This document shows, piece by piece, positions 34,501 through 46,147 of a stretch of DNA of 64,000 nucleotides. The notes below the pieces were generated by a model. It was not told the DNA's origin. It saw only the letters and a program-made list of their open reading frames with translations, and searched no databases. The stretch's first letter is position 1; each line of letters starts with the position of its first letter. A program made the translations under genes and the position numbers. Source of the stretch: Aegilops tauschii subsp. strangulata (lineage: Eukaryota; Streptophyta; Magnoliopsida; Poales; Poaceae); assembly GCF_002575655.3 (NCBI RefSeq), contig NC_053039.3, forward strand, positions 377,867,633 through 377,931,632. The letters are read 5' to 3'.

Positions 34501-35948
34501 ATTAAGAAGGCTCAGAGGGGACATCCCAGCATCGAAGGTATAATGAGAAAAGTGGGTCTTGGCAAAGCTTCAGAATTCGTCGTAGACGGTGAGGGAATAT
34601 TATGGTACGGGGACAGACTTTGTGTACCAAACATTGAGAACCTTAAACAGCAAATTCTAACGGAAGGCCACACCGCTCCATATTCAATCCACCCTGGAGG
34701 AACCAAAATGTATAAGGACATTCAGGAAAAAATTTGGTGGCACGGTATGAAGAGGGATATAGCCACCTTCATTGCATGTTGTGATTCGTGTCAGCGCATT
34801 AAAGCTGAGCACCAAAAACCAGCAGGGCTACTACAGCCAAACAGGATACCTGAGTGGAAATGGGACGAAATTGGAATGGATTTTATTGTCGGACTACCTC
34901 GGTCACAACACGGAAATGATGCCATATGGGTCATCACAGATAGATTAACCAAGGTAGCACATTTCATTCCCGTAAAGACAACCTACTCCACTCAGAAGCT
35001 TGCTAAGCTTTACCTCTCCCGTATAGTTTGCCTGCATGGAGTTCCAAAGACTATAATATCCGACAGAGGCACTCAATTCGTCTCTAGATTTTGGGAGCAT
35101 TTACAACAAGCTCTGGGAACTCAACTAGCATTCAGTACAGCGTACCACCCCCAGACTGATGGACAAACTGAACGCGTGAACTAAATCCTAGAGGACATGC
35201 TGAGAGCATGTGTTCTCACCTATGGAACCAGTTGGGAGGAAAGCTTGCCATATGCCGAGTTCGCATACAACAACAGTTACCAAGCCAGTCTACAAATGGC
35301 ACCTTTTGAAGCCTTGTACGGGCGGAGATGTCGTACCCCATTAAATTGGTTAGAAACAGGTGACAGTCGTATCTTCGGCCCAGACATGCTCAAGGAAGCT
35401 GAGGAGAAAGTTAGACAAATCAGGGACCGACTCAGGACAGCTCAAACCGACAAAAGAGCTATTACGATCGAAAACATCGTGAAGTCAGCTTTGAACCCGG
35501 TGAATATGTGTACCTACGAGTGTCCCCTATGAGGGGCCTGCAACGGTTCAAAGTTAAAGGAAAGCTAGCCCCAAGATTTATTGGACCCTTCTGTGTGGTT
35601 GCACGAAAAGGCACAGTAGCCTACCAGCTAGACTTACCCAGAGAGTTGTCAGACGTCCACGACGTGTTCCACGTCTCACAGTTGAGGAAATGTGTAAGCA
35701 ACCCAGAAAAGCATGTATCTCATGAGAGCATTGACGTGCAACCAGACCTCACCTACAGAGAGCGGCCAATAAAAATATTGGAGGAGTCCAAAAGGAGGAC
35801 CCGTCAGAAAACGATTAAGTTTTTCAAGGTTAAGTGGAGCAATCACACCGAGGATGAAGCAACATGGGAAAGAGAGGATTTTCTTCAGGCAGAGTACCCA
35901 CACCTATTTGAGGATCAGCTGAAATCTCGGGGACGAGATTTTTCCTAA
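31506..35948 (+). pseudogene. Chromovirus gag-pol polyprotein, several inactivating lesions
   Basis: Start ATG 31506, or 31530 in the same frame. Gag lies at about 31790-32270. A CX2CX4HX4C zinc knuckle lies near 32415-32455 ([14 protein letters not shown]) and a protease with [10 protein letters not shown] near 32647. Reverse transcriptase runs from about 33150, and RNase H is at about 34010-34370 ([20 protein letters not shown]). Integrase runs from about 34660 to 35400, with DFIVGLPRS and ISDRGTQF around catalytic Asp residues and HPQTDGQTERVN. The tail at 35755-35945 resembles a chromodomain (KFFKVKWSNHTEDEATWE). Lesions: TAG 31584, TAA 33393, a 1-base insertion near 33520, TGA near 33616, TAA near 33688, TAG near 34420, TAA 35182, and a frameshift near 35445. 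The TGA directly follows the RT active-site segment IDDILVY. Confidence 0.9.
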
Positions 35949-35960
35949 GGGGGTAGGTGT
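35947..35960 (+). other. Polypurine tract of the chromovirus
   Basis: AAGGGGGTAGGTGT directly before the 3' LTR and immediately after the pol stop codon. Confidence 0.65.
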
Positions 35961-37445
35961 TGTGACACCCCAAAAATTTTATTTGGTTTTATTGATTTCC
36001 TTTTTTTCCTGGGAAGGAGACTATTTAAATTTTTGGGTTTATTCTCCCCCTTTCAAAAATTGTTTCTTGCCATGACCTAAGTGAAATCTCCCTCCCAAGA
36101 GCCATCTTCCCACTTCGTGTCAAGTCAAGCTTCAAATCCAGCAAGTTTAACTCCCCCTTGAATTTATTTCTATTTATTTTAAATCAAAAATCTTTTCTGT
36201 CTTTTATTTTGGCCCTTAGTGATTTACAAAGGAACCACTAGAATTCCTTTGAGTTTTGTTTCCAAACAAGTTTCCTTGCCTAGTCCTTAGAACCCTCAAC
36301 CAAGATCCATGAAGATCCACTGGTCCACAGTTCAAATTTTCAAAATTTGCTTGCTGCAAGTTTGGACCAGATTTGTCATTTTTGGTGAAATTCATTATTT
36401 TTCTTCTCCAAAAATTCTAAGAAAAATCATGAGGCCTCCAAATGCATCAAGAGGCCTCTCCACCAAAGATCAGCTCCAGAAAAATTTCCCACATGCCAGA
36501 ATCATTTCATCGAACAGGTGGCATGCATTGTTTCTGTGCAGGTTCAGTGTTCAGTGTTCAGTTTCAGTCATCGGTGTCGTTTTCTTCAGAACCGCGGCGT
36601 CCATCTCGCCAGTACCCGCGCTGGCCTCTTGCTCCCTGCTCCTCCTTCTTATCCACCATGTCGCACGGTCGCCTGGACGGGCGCGAGCGTCGGCGGTGAG
36701 CTGGCAGGAGGAACACCGCCCCCGTGAGCGGCGGCAGCAGCACCCGCTGCGGCTGCCAGAGAGGTGCAGCGAGGGACGGCGCCGTCCAGCACCGCCCACA
36801 CCACCAGGAGCCTCCGCGTGGCCGTCCTCTTCTTTGGACGCGCTGCAGCACCGTCGCTGTGGCCTGAGTGGCGCAGAGCACGCCTACTGTCGCCGACGAG
36901 CCCGTGAGGCCATTCCGTCGAGGGCTGGAGTATCGCCCAAGTCCGACCGAGATTAACTGAGAAACGGAGTCAGTGAACCAATCCGCTGCTGCCCAGCCCC
37001 CTAAACCTCTCGTCCGACCACTGCCTCGCCGTAATCCTCACCGGAGAAATCATGTCCATGGCAACCGCCTCGGATCGGCTATAAAAGGAGGCCCCGAGCT
37101 CGATCTCGACCAAGCACCCTCACTCCACCTCACCAGAACCACGCCCAGCCACTGGAGAGACCTCGGGGAGGCCTTCTTCCCCGACTCCAGCCGCCCCGAC
37201 CCGCTTCGGGATCCGGCAAGATTTGCTCAAGTGCGTGCACCCCCGCCTCTCAAACCATGCCAGTAGCCTCCTAGTGCAACCACTTACCTAACCCGCGCCC
37301 TAATTTGAAGGTTGCAGCTCCCGTCGGAGAGTATCATCCTCGCCCGAACCACCGTCCGCCGGAGTTGAGGCCACCGTCGACGTGGTGCTCGCCGGCGACC
37401 AAGTCCACCACCCACCGACGCGGAAGGACACCGTGAACCCGTAGG

Positions 37446-39161
37446 TGTTGGGGAACGTAGTAATTTCAAAAATTTCCTACGCACACGCAAGATCATGGTG
37501 ATGCATAGCAACAAGAGGGAAGAGTGTTGTCCACGTACCCTCGTAGACCGACAGCGGAAGCGTTATCACAACGCGGTTGATGTAGTCGTACGTCTTCACG
37601 ATCCGACCGATCAAGTACCGAACGTACGGCACCTCCGAGTTCTACACACGTTCAGCTCGATGACGTCCCTCGAACTCCGATCCAGCCGAGTGTTGAGGGA
37701 GAGTTTCGTCAGCACAACGGCGTGGTGACGATGATGATGTTCCACCGACGCAGGGCTTCGCCTAAGCTCCGCAACGGTATTATCGAGGTGTAATATGGTG
37801 GAGGGGGGCACCGCACACGGCTAAGAGATCTCAATGATCAATTGTTGTGTCTATGGGGTGCCCCCTGCCCCCGTATATAAAGGAGCAAGGGAGGAGGAGG
37901 CCGGCCCTAGGAGGGGGCGCACCAAGTGTGGAGTCCTACTAGGACTCCCTAGTCCTAGTAGGATTCCACCTCCCATATGGAATAGGAAAAGAGGAAGGGA
38001 AAAAGAGAAGGAAGGAAGGGGGCGCCCCCCTTCCCTAGTCCAATTCGGACCAGACCAAGGGGAGGGGTGCGGCCACCCTTGAGGCCCTTTTCCTTCTTTC
38101 CCGTATGGCCCAATAAGGCCCAATACGTATTCCCGTAACTCTCCGGTACTCCGAAAAATACCCGAATCACTCGGAACCTTTCCGAAGTCCGAATATAGTC
38201 GTCCAATATATGGATTTTTACGTCTCGACCATTTCGAGACTCCTTGTCATATCCCCGATCTCATCCGGGACTCCGAACTCCTTTGGTACATCAAAACTCA
38301 ATAAAACTGTCATCATAACGTTAAGCGTGCGGACCCTACGGGTTCGAGAACTATGTAGACATGACCGAGACACGTCTCCGGTCAATAACCAATAGCGGGA
38401 CCTGGATGTCCATATTGGCTCCCACATATTCTACGAAGATCTTTATCGGTCAGACCGCATAACTACATACGTTGTTCCCTTTGTCACCGGGTATGTTACT
38501 TGCCTGAGATTTGATCGTCGGTATCTCGATACCTAGTTCAATCTCGTTATCGGCAAGTCTCTTTACTCGTTCCGTAACACATCATCCCGCAACTAACTCA
38601 TTAGTCACAATGCTTGCAAGGCTTATAGTGATGTGCATTACCGAGTGGGCCCAGAGATACCTCTCCGACAATCGGAGTGACAAATCCTAATCTCGAAATA
38701 CGCCAACCCAACAAGTACCTTTGGAGACACCTGTAGAGCACCTTTATAATCACCCATTTACGTTGTGACGTTTGGTAGCACACAAAGTGTTCCTCCGGTA
38801 AACGGGAGTTGCATAATCTCATAGTCATAGGAACATGTATAAGTCATGAAGAAAGCAATAGCAACATACTAAACGATCGGGTGCTAAGCTAACGCGAATG
38901 GGTCAAGTCAATCACGTCATTCTCCTAATGAGGTGATCTCGTTAATCAAATGACAACTCATGTCTATGGCTAGGAAACATAACCATCTTTGATTAACGAG
39001 CTAGTCAAGTAAAGGCATACTAGTGACACTCTGTTTGTCTATGTATTCACACATGTATTATGTTTCCGGTTAATACAATTCTAGCATGAATAATAAACAT
39101 TTATCATGATATAAGGAAATAAATAATACTTTATTATTTCCTCTAGGGCATATTTCCTTCA
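37446..39161 (-). repeat. 3' LTR of the minus-strand Copia element (1716 bp)
   Basis: Minus strand: TGAAGGAAATATGCCC (39161) to ACGTTCCCCAACA (37446). A TTTATATAC box lies at about 37875 on the minus strand. Confidence 0.93.
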
Positions 39162-39180
39162 GTCTCCCACTTGCACTAGA
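39162..39180 (-). other. Polypurine tract of the minus-strand Copia element
   Basis: The minus strand reads CTAGTGCAAGTGGGAGAC directly before the 3' LTR, the same tract as at 18676-18689. The three short AATCACATGG-type repeats follow it (about 39185-39320). Confidence 0.7.
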
Positions 39181-39469
39181 GTCAATAATCTAGTTCACAT
39201 CGCCATGTGATTTAACATCAATAATTCACATCACCATGTGATTAACACCCATAGTTCACATCTCTATGTGACCAACACTCAAAGGGTTTACTAGAGTCAA
39301 TAATCTAGTTCACATCGCTTATGTTTTTAACACCCAAAGAGTACTAAGGTGTGATCATGTTTTGATTGTGAGATAATTTTAGTCAACGGGTCTGTCACAT
39401 TCAGATCCGTAAGTATTTTGCAAATTTCTATGTCTACAATGCTCTGTACGGAGCTACTCTAGCTAATTG

Positions 39470-42400
39470 CTCCCACTTTCAATATGTATCTAGACCGAGA
39501 CTTAGAGTCATCTAGATTTAGTGTCAAAACTTGCATCGACGTAACCCTTTACGATGAACCTTTTGTCACTTCCATAATCGAGAAACATATCCTTATTCCA
39601 CTAAGGATAATTTTGACCGCTGTCCAGTGATCTACTCCTAGATCACTATTGTACTCCCTTGCCAAAATTAGTGTAGGGTATACAATAGATCTGGTACACA
39701 GCATGGCATACTTTATAGAACCTATGGCCAAGGCATAGGGAATGACTTTCATTCTCTTTCTATCTTCTGCCGTGGTCGGGCTTTGAGCCTTACTCAATTT
39801 CACACCTTGTAACACAGGCAAGAACTCTTTCTTTGACTGTTCTATTTTGAACTACTTCAAAATCTTGTTAAGGTATGTACTCATTGAAAAAACTTATCAA
39901 GCGTCTTGATCTATCTCTATAGATCTTGATGCTCAATATGTAAGCAGCTTCACCGAGGTCTTTCTTTGAAAAACTCCTTTCAAACACTCCTTTATGCTTT
40001 GCAGAATAATTCTACATTATTTCCGATCAACAATATGTCATTCACATATACTTATCAGAAATGCTGTAGTGCTCCCACTCACTTTCTTGTAAATACAGGC
40101 TTCACCACAAGTCTGTATAAAACTATATCCTTTGATCAACTTATCAAACTGTATATTCCAACTCCGAGATGCTTGCACCAGTCCATAGATGGATCGCTGG
40201 AGCTTGCATATTTTGTTAGCACCTTTAGGATTGACAAAACCTCCTGGTTGCATCATATACAACTCTTCTTTAATAAATCCATTAAGGAATGCAGTTTTGT
40301 TTATCCATTTGCCATATTTCATAAAATGCGGCAATTGCTAACATAATTCAGACAGACTTTAGCATAGATACGAGTGAGAAACTCTCATCGTAGTCAACAT
40401 CTTGAACTTGTCGAAAACCTTTTTGCGACAATTCTAGCTTTGTAGATAGTGATACTACTATCAGCGTCCGTCTTCCTCTTGACGATCCATTTATTCTCAA
40501 TTGCTTGCCGATCATCGGGCAAGTCAACCAAAGTCCACACTTTGTTCTCATACATGGATCTCATCTCAGATTTCATGGCCTCAAGCCATTTTGCGGAATC
40601 TGGGCTCACCATCGCTTCTTCATAGTTCGTAGGTTTGTCATGGTCTAGTAACATAACCTCCAGAACAGGATTACCGTACCACTCTGGTGCGGATCTTACT
40701 CTGGTTTACCTACGAGGTTTGGTAGTAACTTGATCTGAAGTTACATGATCATCATCATTAACTTCCTCACTAATTGGTGTAGAAGTCACAAGAACAGATT
40801 TCTGTGATCCAATAAGGGAGCAGGTACAGTTACCTCATCAAGTTCTACTTTCCTCCCACTCACATCTTTCGAGAGAAACTCCTTCTCTAGAAAGGATCCA
40901 TACTTAGCAACGAATGTCTTGCCTTCGGATCTGTGATAGAAGGTGTACCCAACTGTCTCCTTTGGGTATCCTATGAAGACACATTTCTCCGATTTGGGTT
41001 TGAGCTTATCAGGATGAAACTTTTTCACATAAGCATCGCAACCCCAAAATTTTAAGAAACGACAACTTTGGTTTCTTGCCAAACCACAGTTCATAAGGCG
41101 TCGTCTCAACGGATTTTGATGGTGCCCTATTTAACGTGAATGCAGCTATCTCTAATGCATAACCCCCAAAACGATTAGTGGTAAATTGGTAAGAGACATC
41201 ATAGATTGCACTATATCCAATAAAGTACGGTTATGACGTTCGGACACACCATTATGCTGTGGTGTTCCAGGTGGCATGAATTTGTGAAACTATTCCACAT
41301 TGTTTTAACTGAAGGACAAACTCGTAACTTAAATACTCTTCTCCACGATCAGATCGTAGAAACTTTATTTTCTTGTTACGATGATTTTTTGCTTCACTCT
41401 GAAATTATATGAACTTTTCAAATGTTTCAGACTCTTGTTTCATTAAGTAGATATACCCATATCTGCTCAAATCATCTGTGAAGGTCAGAAAATAATGATA
41501 CCTGCTACGAGCCTCAATATTCATCGGACCACATACATCTGTATGTATGATTTCCAACAAATCTGTTGCTCTCTCCATAGTTCTGGAGAACGGCGTTTTA
41601 GTTATGTTGCCCATGAGGCACGGTTCGCAAGCATCAAGTGATTCATAATCAAGTGATTCCAAAGTCCCATCAGTATGGAGTTTCTTCATGCGCTTTACAC
41701 CAATACGACCTAAACGGCAGTGCCACAAATAAGTTGCACTATCATTATTAACTTTGCATCTTTTGGCTTCAATATTATGAATATGTGTATCACTACGATC
41801 GAGATCCAACAAACCATTTTCGTTGGTGTGTATGACCATAGAAGGTTTTATTCATGTAAACAGAACAACAATTGTTCTCTAATTTAAATGAATAACCGTA
41901 TTGCAATAAACATGATCAAATCATATTCATGCTCAACGCAAACACCAAATAACACTTATTTAGTTTCAACACTAATCCCGAAAGTACAGGGAGTGTGCGA
42001 TGATGATCATATCAATCTTGGAACTACTTCCAACACACATCGTCACCTCGCCTTTTACTAGTCTCTGTTTATTCTGCAACTCCCGTTTCGAGTTACTACT
42101 CTTAGCAACTGAACCAGTATCAATTACCGAGGGGTTGCTATAAACATTAGTAAAGTACACATCAATAATCTGTATATCAAATATACCTTTGTTCACTTTT
42201 ACTAGTCTCTGTTTATTCTGCAACTCCCGTTTCGAGTTACTACTCTTAGCAACTGAACCAGTATCAATTACCGAGGGGTTGCTATAAACACTAGTAAAGT
42301 ACACATCAATAATCTGTATATCAAATATACCTTTGTTCACTTTGCCATCCTTCTTATCCACCAAATAGTTGGGGTAGTTCCGCTTCCAGTGACCAGTCCC

Positions 42401-43170
42401 TTTGCAGTAGAAGCACTTAGTCTCAGGCTTAGGACCAGACTTAGGCTTCTTCACTTGAGCAGCAACTTGCTTGCCATTCTTCTTGAAGTTCCCCTTCTTC
42501 CCTTTGCCCTTTTCTTGAAACTAGTGGTCTCGTCAACCATCAACACTTGCTGTTTTTCTTGATTTTTACCTTCGTCGATTTCAGCATCACGAAGAGCTCG
42601 GGAATTACTTTCGTCATCCCTTGCATACTATAGTTCATCACGAAGTTCTACTAACTTGGTGATGGTGACTAGAGAATTCTGTCAATCACTATTTTATCTG
42701 GAAGATTAACTCCCACTTGATTCAAGCGATTGTAGTACCCAGACAATCTGAGCACATGCTCACTAGTTGAGCGATTCTCCTCCATCTTTTAGCTATAGAA
42801 CTTGTTGGAGACTTCATATCTCTCAACTCGGGTATTTGCTTGAAATATTAACTTCAACTCCTGGAACATCGCATATGGTCCATGACGTTCAAAACGTCTT
42901 TGAAGTCCCGATTCTAAGCCGTTAAGCATGGTGCACTAAACTATCAAGTAGTCATCATATTGAGCTAGCCAAACGTTCATAACGTCTGCATCTGCTCCTG
43001 CAATAGGTCTGTCACCTAGCGGTGCATCAAAGACATAATTTTTCTGTGCAGCAATGAGGATAATCCTCAGATCACGGATCCAATCCGCATCTTTGCTACT
43101 AACATCTTTCAACATAATTTTCTCTAGGAACATATCAAAAATAAAACAGGGAAGCAACAACGTGAGCTAT
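39470..43170 (-). pseudogene. Degenerate Copia gag-pol of the minus-strand element
   Basis: Minus-strand blocks in order: gag (43160-42500), zinc knuckle (about 42405-42365), protease segment duplicated (42341-42053), pre-integrase and integrase (41839-about 41100), linker (41109-40786), reverse transcriptase (40654-about 39990) and RNase H (39821-39470). Key residues are lost: the knuckle reads CFYCKGTGHWKRNY, with the last Cys replaced by Tyr, and the integrase zinc motif reads WHCRLGRIG, with the second His replaced by Arg. Frameshifts and stops separate nearly every domain. Confidence 0.88.
42053..42341 (-). repeat. In-frame 144-bp tandem duplication across the protease active site
   Basis: Two 144-bp units, almost identical, each encode 48 residues including KGIFDIQIIDVYFT and SVIDTGSVAKSS. 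The catalytic DTG is therefore present twice in one uninterrupted frame of 160 codons (42454-41972). The units differ at one residue (FTSVY against FTNVY), so the duplication is young. Confidence 0.9.
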
Positions 43171-44417
43171 TGATCTACAACATAATTTGCAAAATACTAT
43201 CAGGACTAAGTTCATGATAAATTTAAGTTCAATTAATCATATTACTTAAGAACTCCCACTTAGATAGACATCCCTCTAATCATCTAAGTGATTACGTGAT
43301 CCAAAGCAACTAAACCATGTCCGATTAACACGTGAGATGGAGTAGTTTCAATGGTGAACATCACTATGTTGGTCATATCTACTATATGATTCACGCTCGA
43401 CCTTTCGGTCTCTGTGTTCCGAGGCCATATCTGTATATGCTAGGCTCGTCAAGTTTAACCTGAGTATTCCGCGTGTGCAACTATTTTGCACCCGTTGTAT
43501 TTGAACGTAGAGCCTATCACACCCGATTAACACGTGGTGTCTCAGCACGAAGAACTTTTGCAACGGTGCATACTCAGGGAGAACACTTTTATCTTGAAAT
43601 TTTAGTGAGAGATCATCTTATAATGCTACCGTCAATAAAAGCAAGATAAGATGCATAAAGGATTAACATCACATGCAATCAATATAAGTGATATGATATG
43701 GCCATCATCATCTTGTGCTTGTGATCTCCATCCCCGAAGCACCGTGCTCGTGATCTCCATCTCCGAAGCACCGTCATGATTACCATCGTCACCGGCACGA
43801 CACCTTGATCTCCATCGTAGTATCGTTGTCGTCTCGCCAACTTATTGCTTTTAGGACTATTGCTACTGCTTAGTGATAAAGTAAAACTATTACATGGCGA
43901 TTGCATCTCATACAATAAAGCGACAACCATATGGCTCCTGCCAGTTGCCGATAACTCGGTTACAAAACATGATCATCTCATACAACACATTATATCACAT
44001 CATGTCTTGACCATATCACATCACAACATGCCCTGCAAAAACAAGTTAGACGTCCTCTACTTTGTTGTTGCAAGTTTTACGTGGCTGCTACGGGCTTAGC
44101 AAGAACCGTTCTTACCTACGCATCAAAACCACAACGATAGTTTGTCAAGTTGGTGCTGTTTTAACCTTCGCAAGGACTGGGCGTAGCCACACTCGGTTCA
44201 ACTAAAGTGAGAGAGACAGACACCCGCCAGTCACCTTTAAGCAACGAGTGCTCCGAACGGTGAAACCAGTCTCGCGTAAGCGTACGCGTAATGTCGGTCC
44301 GGGCCGCTTCATCTCACAATACCGCTGAACCAAAGTATGACATGCTGGTAAGCAGTATGACTTATATCGCCCACAAATCACTTGTGTTCTACTCGTGCAT
44401 AGCATCAACGCATAAAA
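43171..44417 (-). other. 5' untranslated leader of the minus-strand Copia element
   Basis: About 1.25 kb between primer site and gag, colinear in part with 59692-60974 of the Angela copy, including the phrase for AACACGTGATGATCGG-type repeats and the GAGCCTAGCAT block. No coding sequence. Confidence 0.7.
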
Positions 44418-44433
44418 CCAGGCTCTGATACCA
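44418..44433 (-). other. Primer-binding site, tRNA-iMet
   Basis: The minus strand reads TGGTATCAGAGCCTGG one base inside the 5' LTR end. Confidence 0.9.
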
Positions 44434-44434
44434 C

Positions 44435-46147
44435 TGTTGGGGAACGTAGTAATTTCAAAAATTTCCTACGCACACGCAAGATCATGGTGATGCATAGCAA
44501 CGAGAGGGGAGAGTGTTGTCCACGTACCCACGTAGACCGACAGCGGAAGCGTTATCACAACGAGGTTGATGTAGTCGTACGTCTTCACGATCCGACCGAT
44601 CAAGTACCAAACGTACGGCACCTCCGAGTTCTACACACGTTCAGCTCGATGACGTCCCTCGAACTCCGATCCAGCCGAGTGTTGAGGGAGAGTTTCGTCA
44701 GCACGACGGCGTGGTGACGATGATGATGTTCCACCGACGCAGGGCTTCGCCTAAGCTCTGCAACGGTATTATCGAGGTGTAATATGGTGGAGGGGGGCAC
44801 CGCACACGGCTAAGAGATCTCAAGGATCAATTGTTGTGTCTATGGGGTGCCCCCTGCCCCCGTATATAAAGGAGCAAGGGAGGAGGAGGCCGGCCCTAGG
44901 AGGGGGCGCACCAAGTGTGGAGTCCTACTAGGACTCCCTAGTCCTAGTAGGATTCCACCTCCCATATGGAATAGGAAAGAGGAAGGGAAAAAGAGAAGGA
45001 AGGAAGGGGGTGCCCCCCTTCCCTAGTCCAATTCGGACCAGACCAAGGGGAGGGGTGCGGCCACCCTTGAGGCCCTTTTCCTTCTTTCCCGTATGGCCCA
45101 ATAAGGCCCAATACGTATTCCCGTAACTCTCCGGTACTCCGAAAAATACCCGAATCACTCGGAACCTTTCCGAAGTCCGAATATAGTCGTCCAATATATC
45201 GATTTTTACGTCTCGACCATTTCGAGACTCCTCGTCATATCCCCGATCTCATCCAGGACTCCGAACTCCTTCGGTACATCAAAACTCAATAAAACTGTCA
45301 TCGTAACGTTAAGCGTGCGGACCCTACGGGTTCGAGAACTATGTAGACATGACCGAGACACGTCTCCGGTCAATAACCAATAGCGGGACCTGGATGCCCA
45401 TATTGGCTCCCACATATTCTACGAAGATCTTTATCGGTCAGACCGCATAACTACATACGTTGTTCCCTTTGTCACCGGTATGTTACTTGCCCGAGATTTG
45501 ATCGTCGGTATCTCGATACCTAGTTCAATCTCGTTATCGGCAAGTCTCTTTACTCGTTCCGTAACACATCATCCCGCAACTAACTCATTAGTCACAATGC
45601 TTGCAAGGCTTATAGTGATGTGCATTACCGAGTGGGCCCAGAGATACCTCTCCGACAATCGGAGTGACAAATCCTAATCTCGAAATACGCCAACCCAACA
45701 AGTACCTTTGGAGACACCTGTAGAGCACCTTTATAATCACCCATTTACGTTGTGACGTTTGGTAGCACACAAAGTGTTCCTCCGGTAAACGGGAGTTGCA
45801 TAATCTCATAGTCATAGGAACATGTATAAGTCATGAAGAAAGCAATAGCAACATACTAAACGATCGGGTGCTAAGCTAACGGAATGGGTCAAGTCAATCA
45901 TGTCATTCTCCTAATGAGGTGATCTCGTTAATCAAATGACAACTCATGTCTATGGCTAGGAAACATAACCATCTTTGATTAACGAGCTAGTCAAGTAGAG
46001 GCATACTAGTGACACTCTGTTTGTCTATGTATTCACACATGTATTATGTTTCCGGTTAATACAATTCTAGCATGAATAATAAACATTTATCATGATATAA
46101 GGAAATAAATAATACTTTATTATTGCCTCTAGGGCATATTTCCTTCA
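44435..46147 (-). repeat. 5' LTR of the minus-strand Copia element (1713 bp)
   Basis: Same structure as 37446-39161. The right flank is the target copy GTAGG at 46148-46152. Confidence 0.93.

Larger units (their letters stand above)
37446..46147 (-). mobile_element. Complete Copia element (TGAAGG-type, Angela/BARE group)
   Basis: 8702 bp on the minus strand with LTRs at 46147-44435 (5') and 39161-37446 (3'). The target duplication GTAGG occurs at 37441-37445 and 46148-46152. It has a standard tRNA-iMet primer site and a polypurine tract. LTRs differ at about 25 positions by eye (about 1.5%), in keeping with being at least as young as its host chromovirus. The coding region is broken into many frames, and the protease segment is tandemly duplicated. 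Confidence 0.93.
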
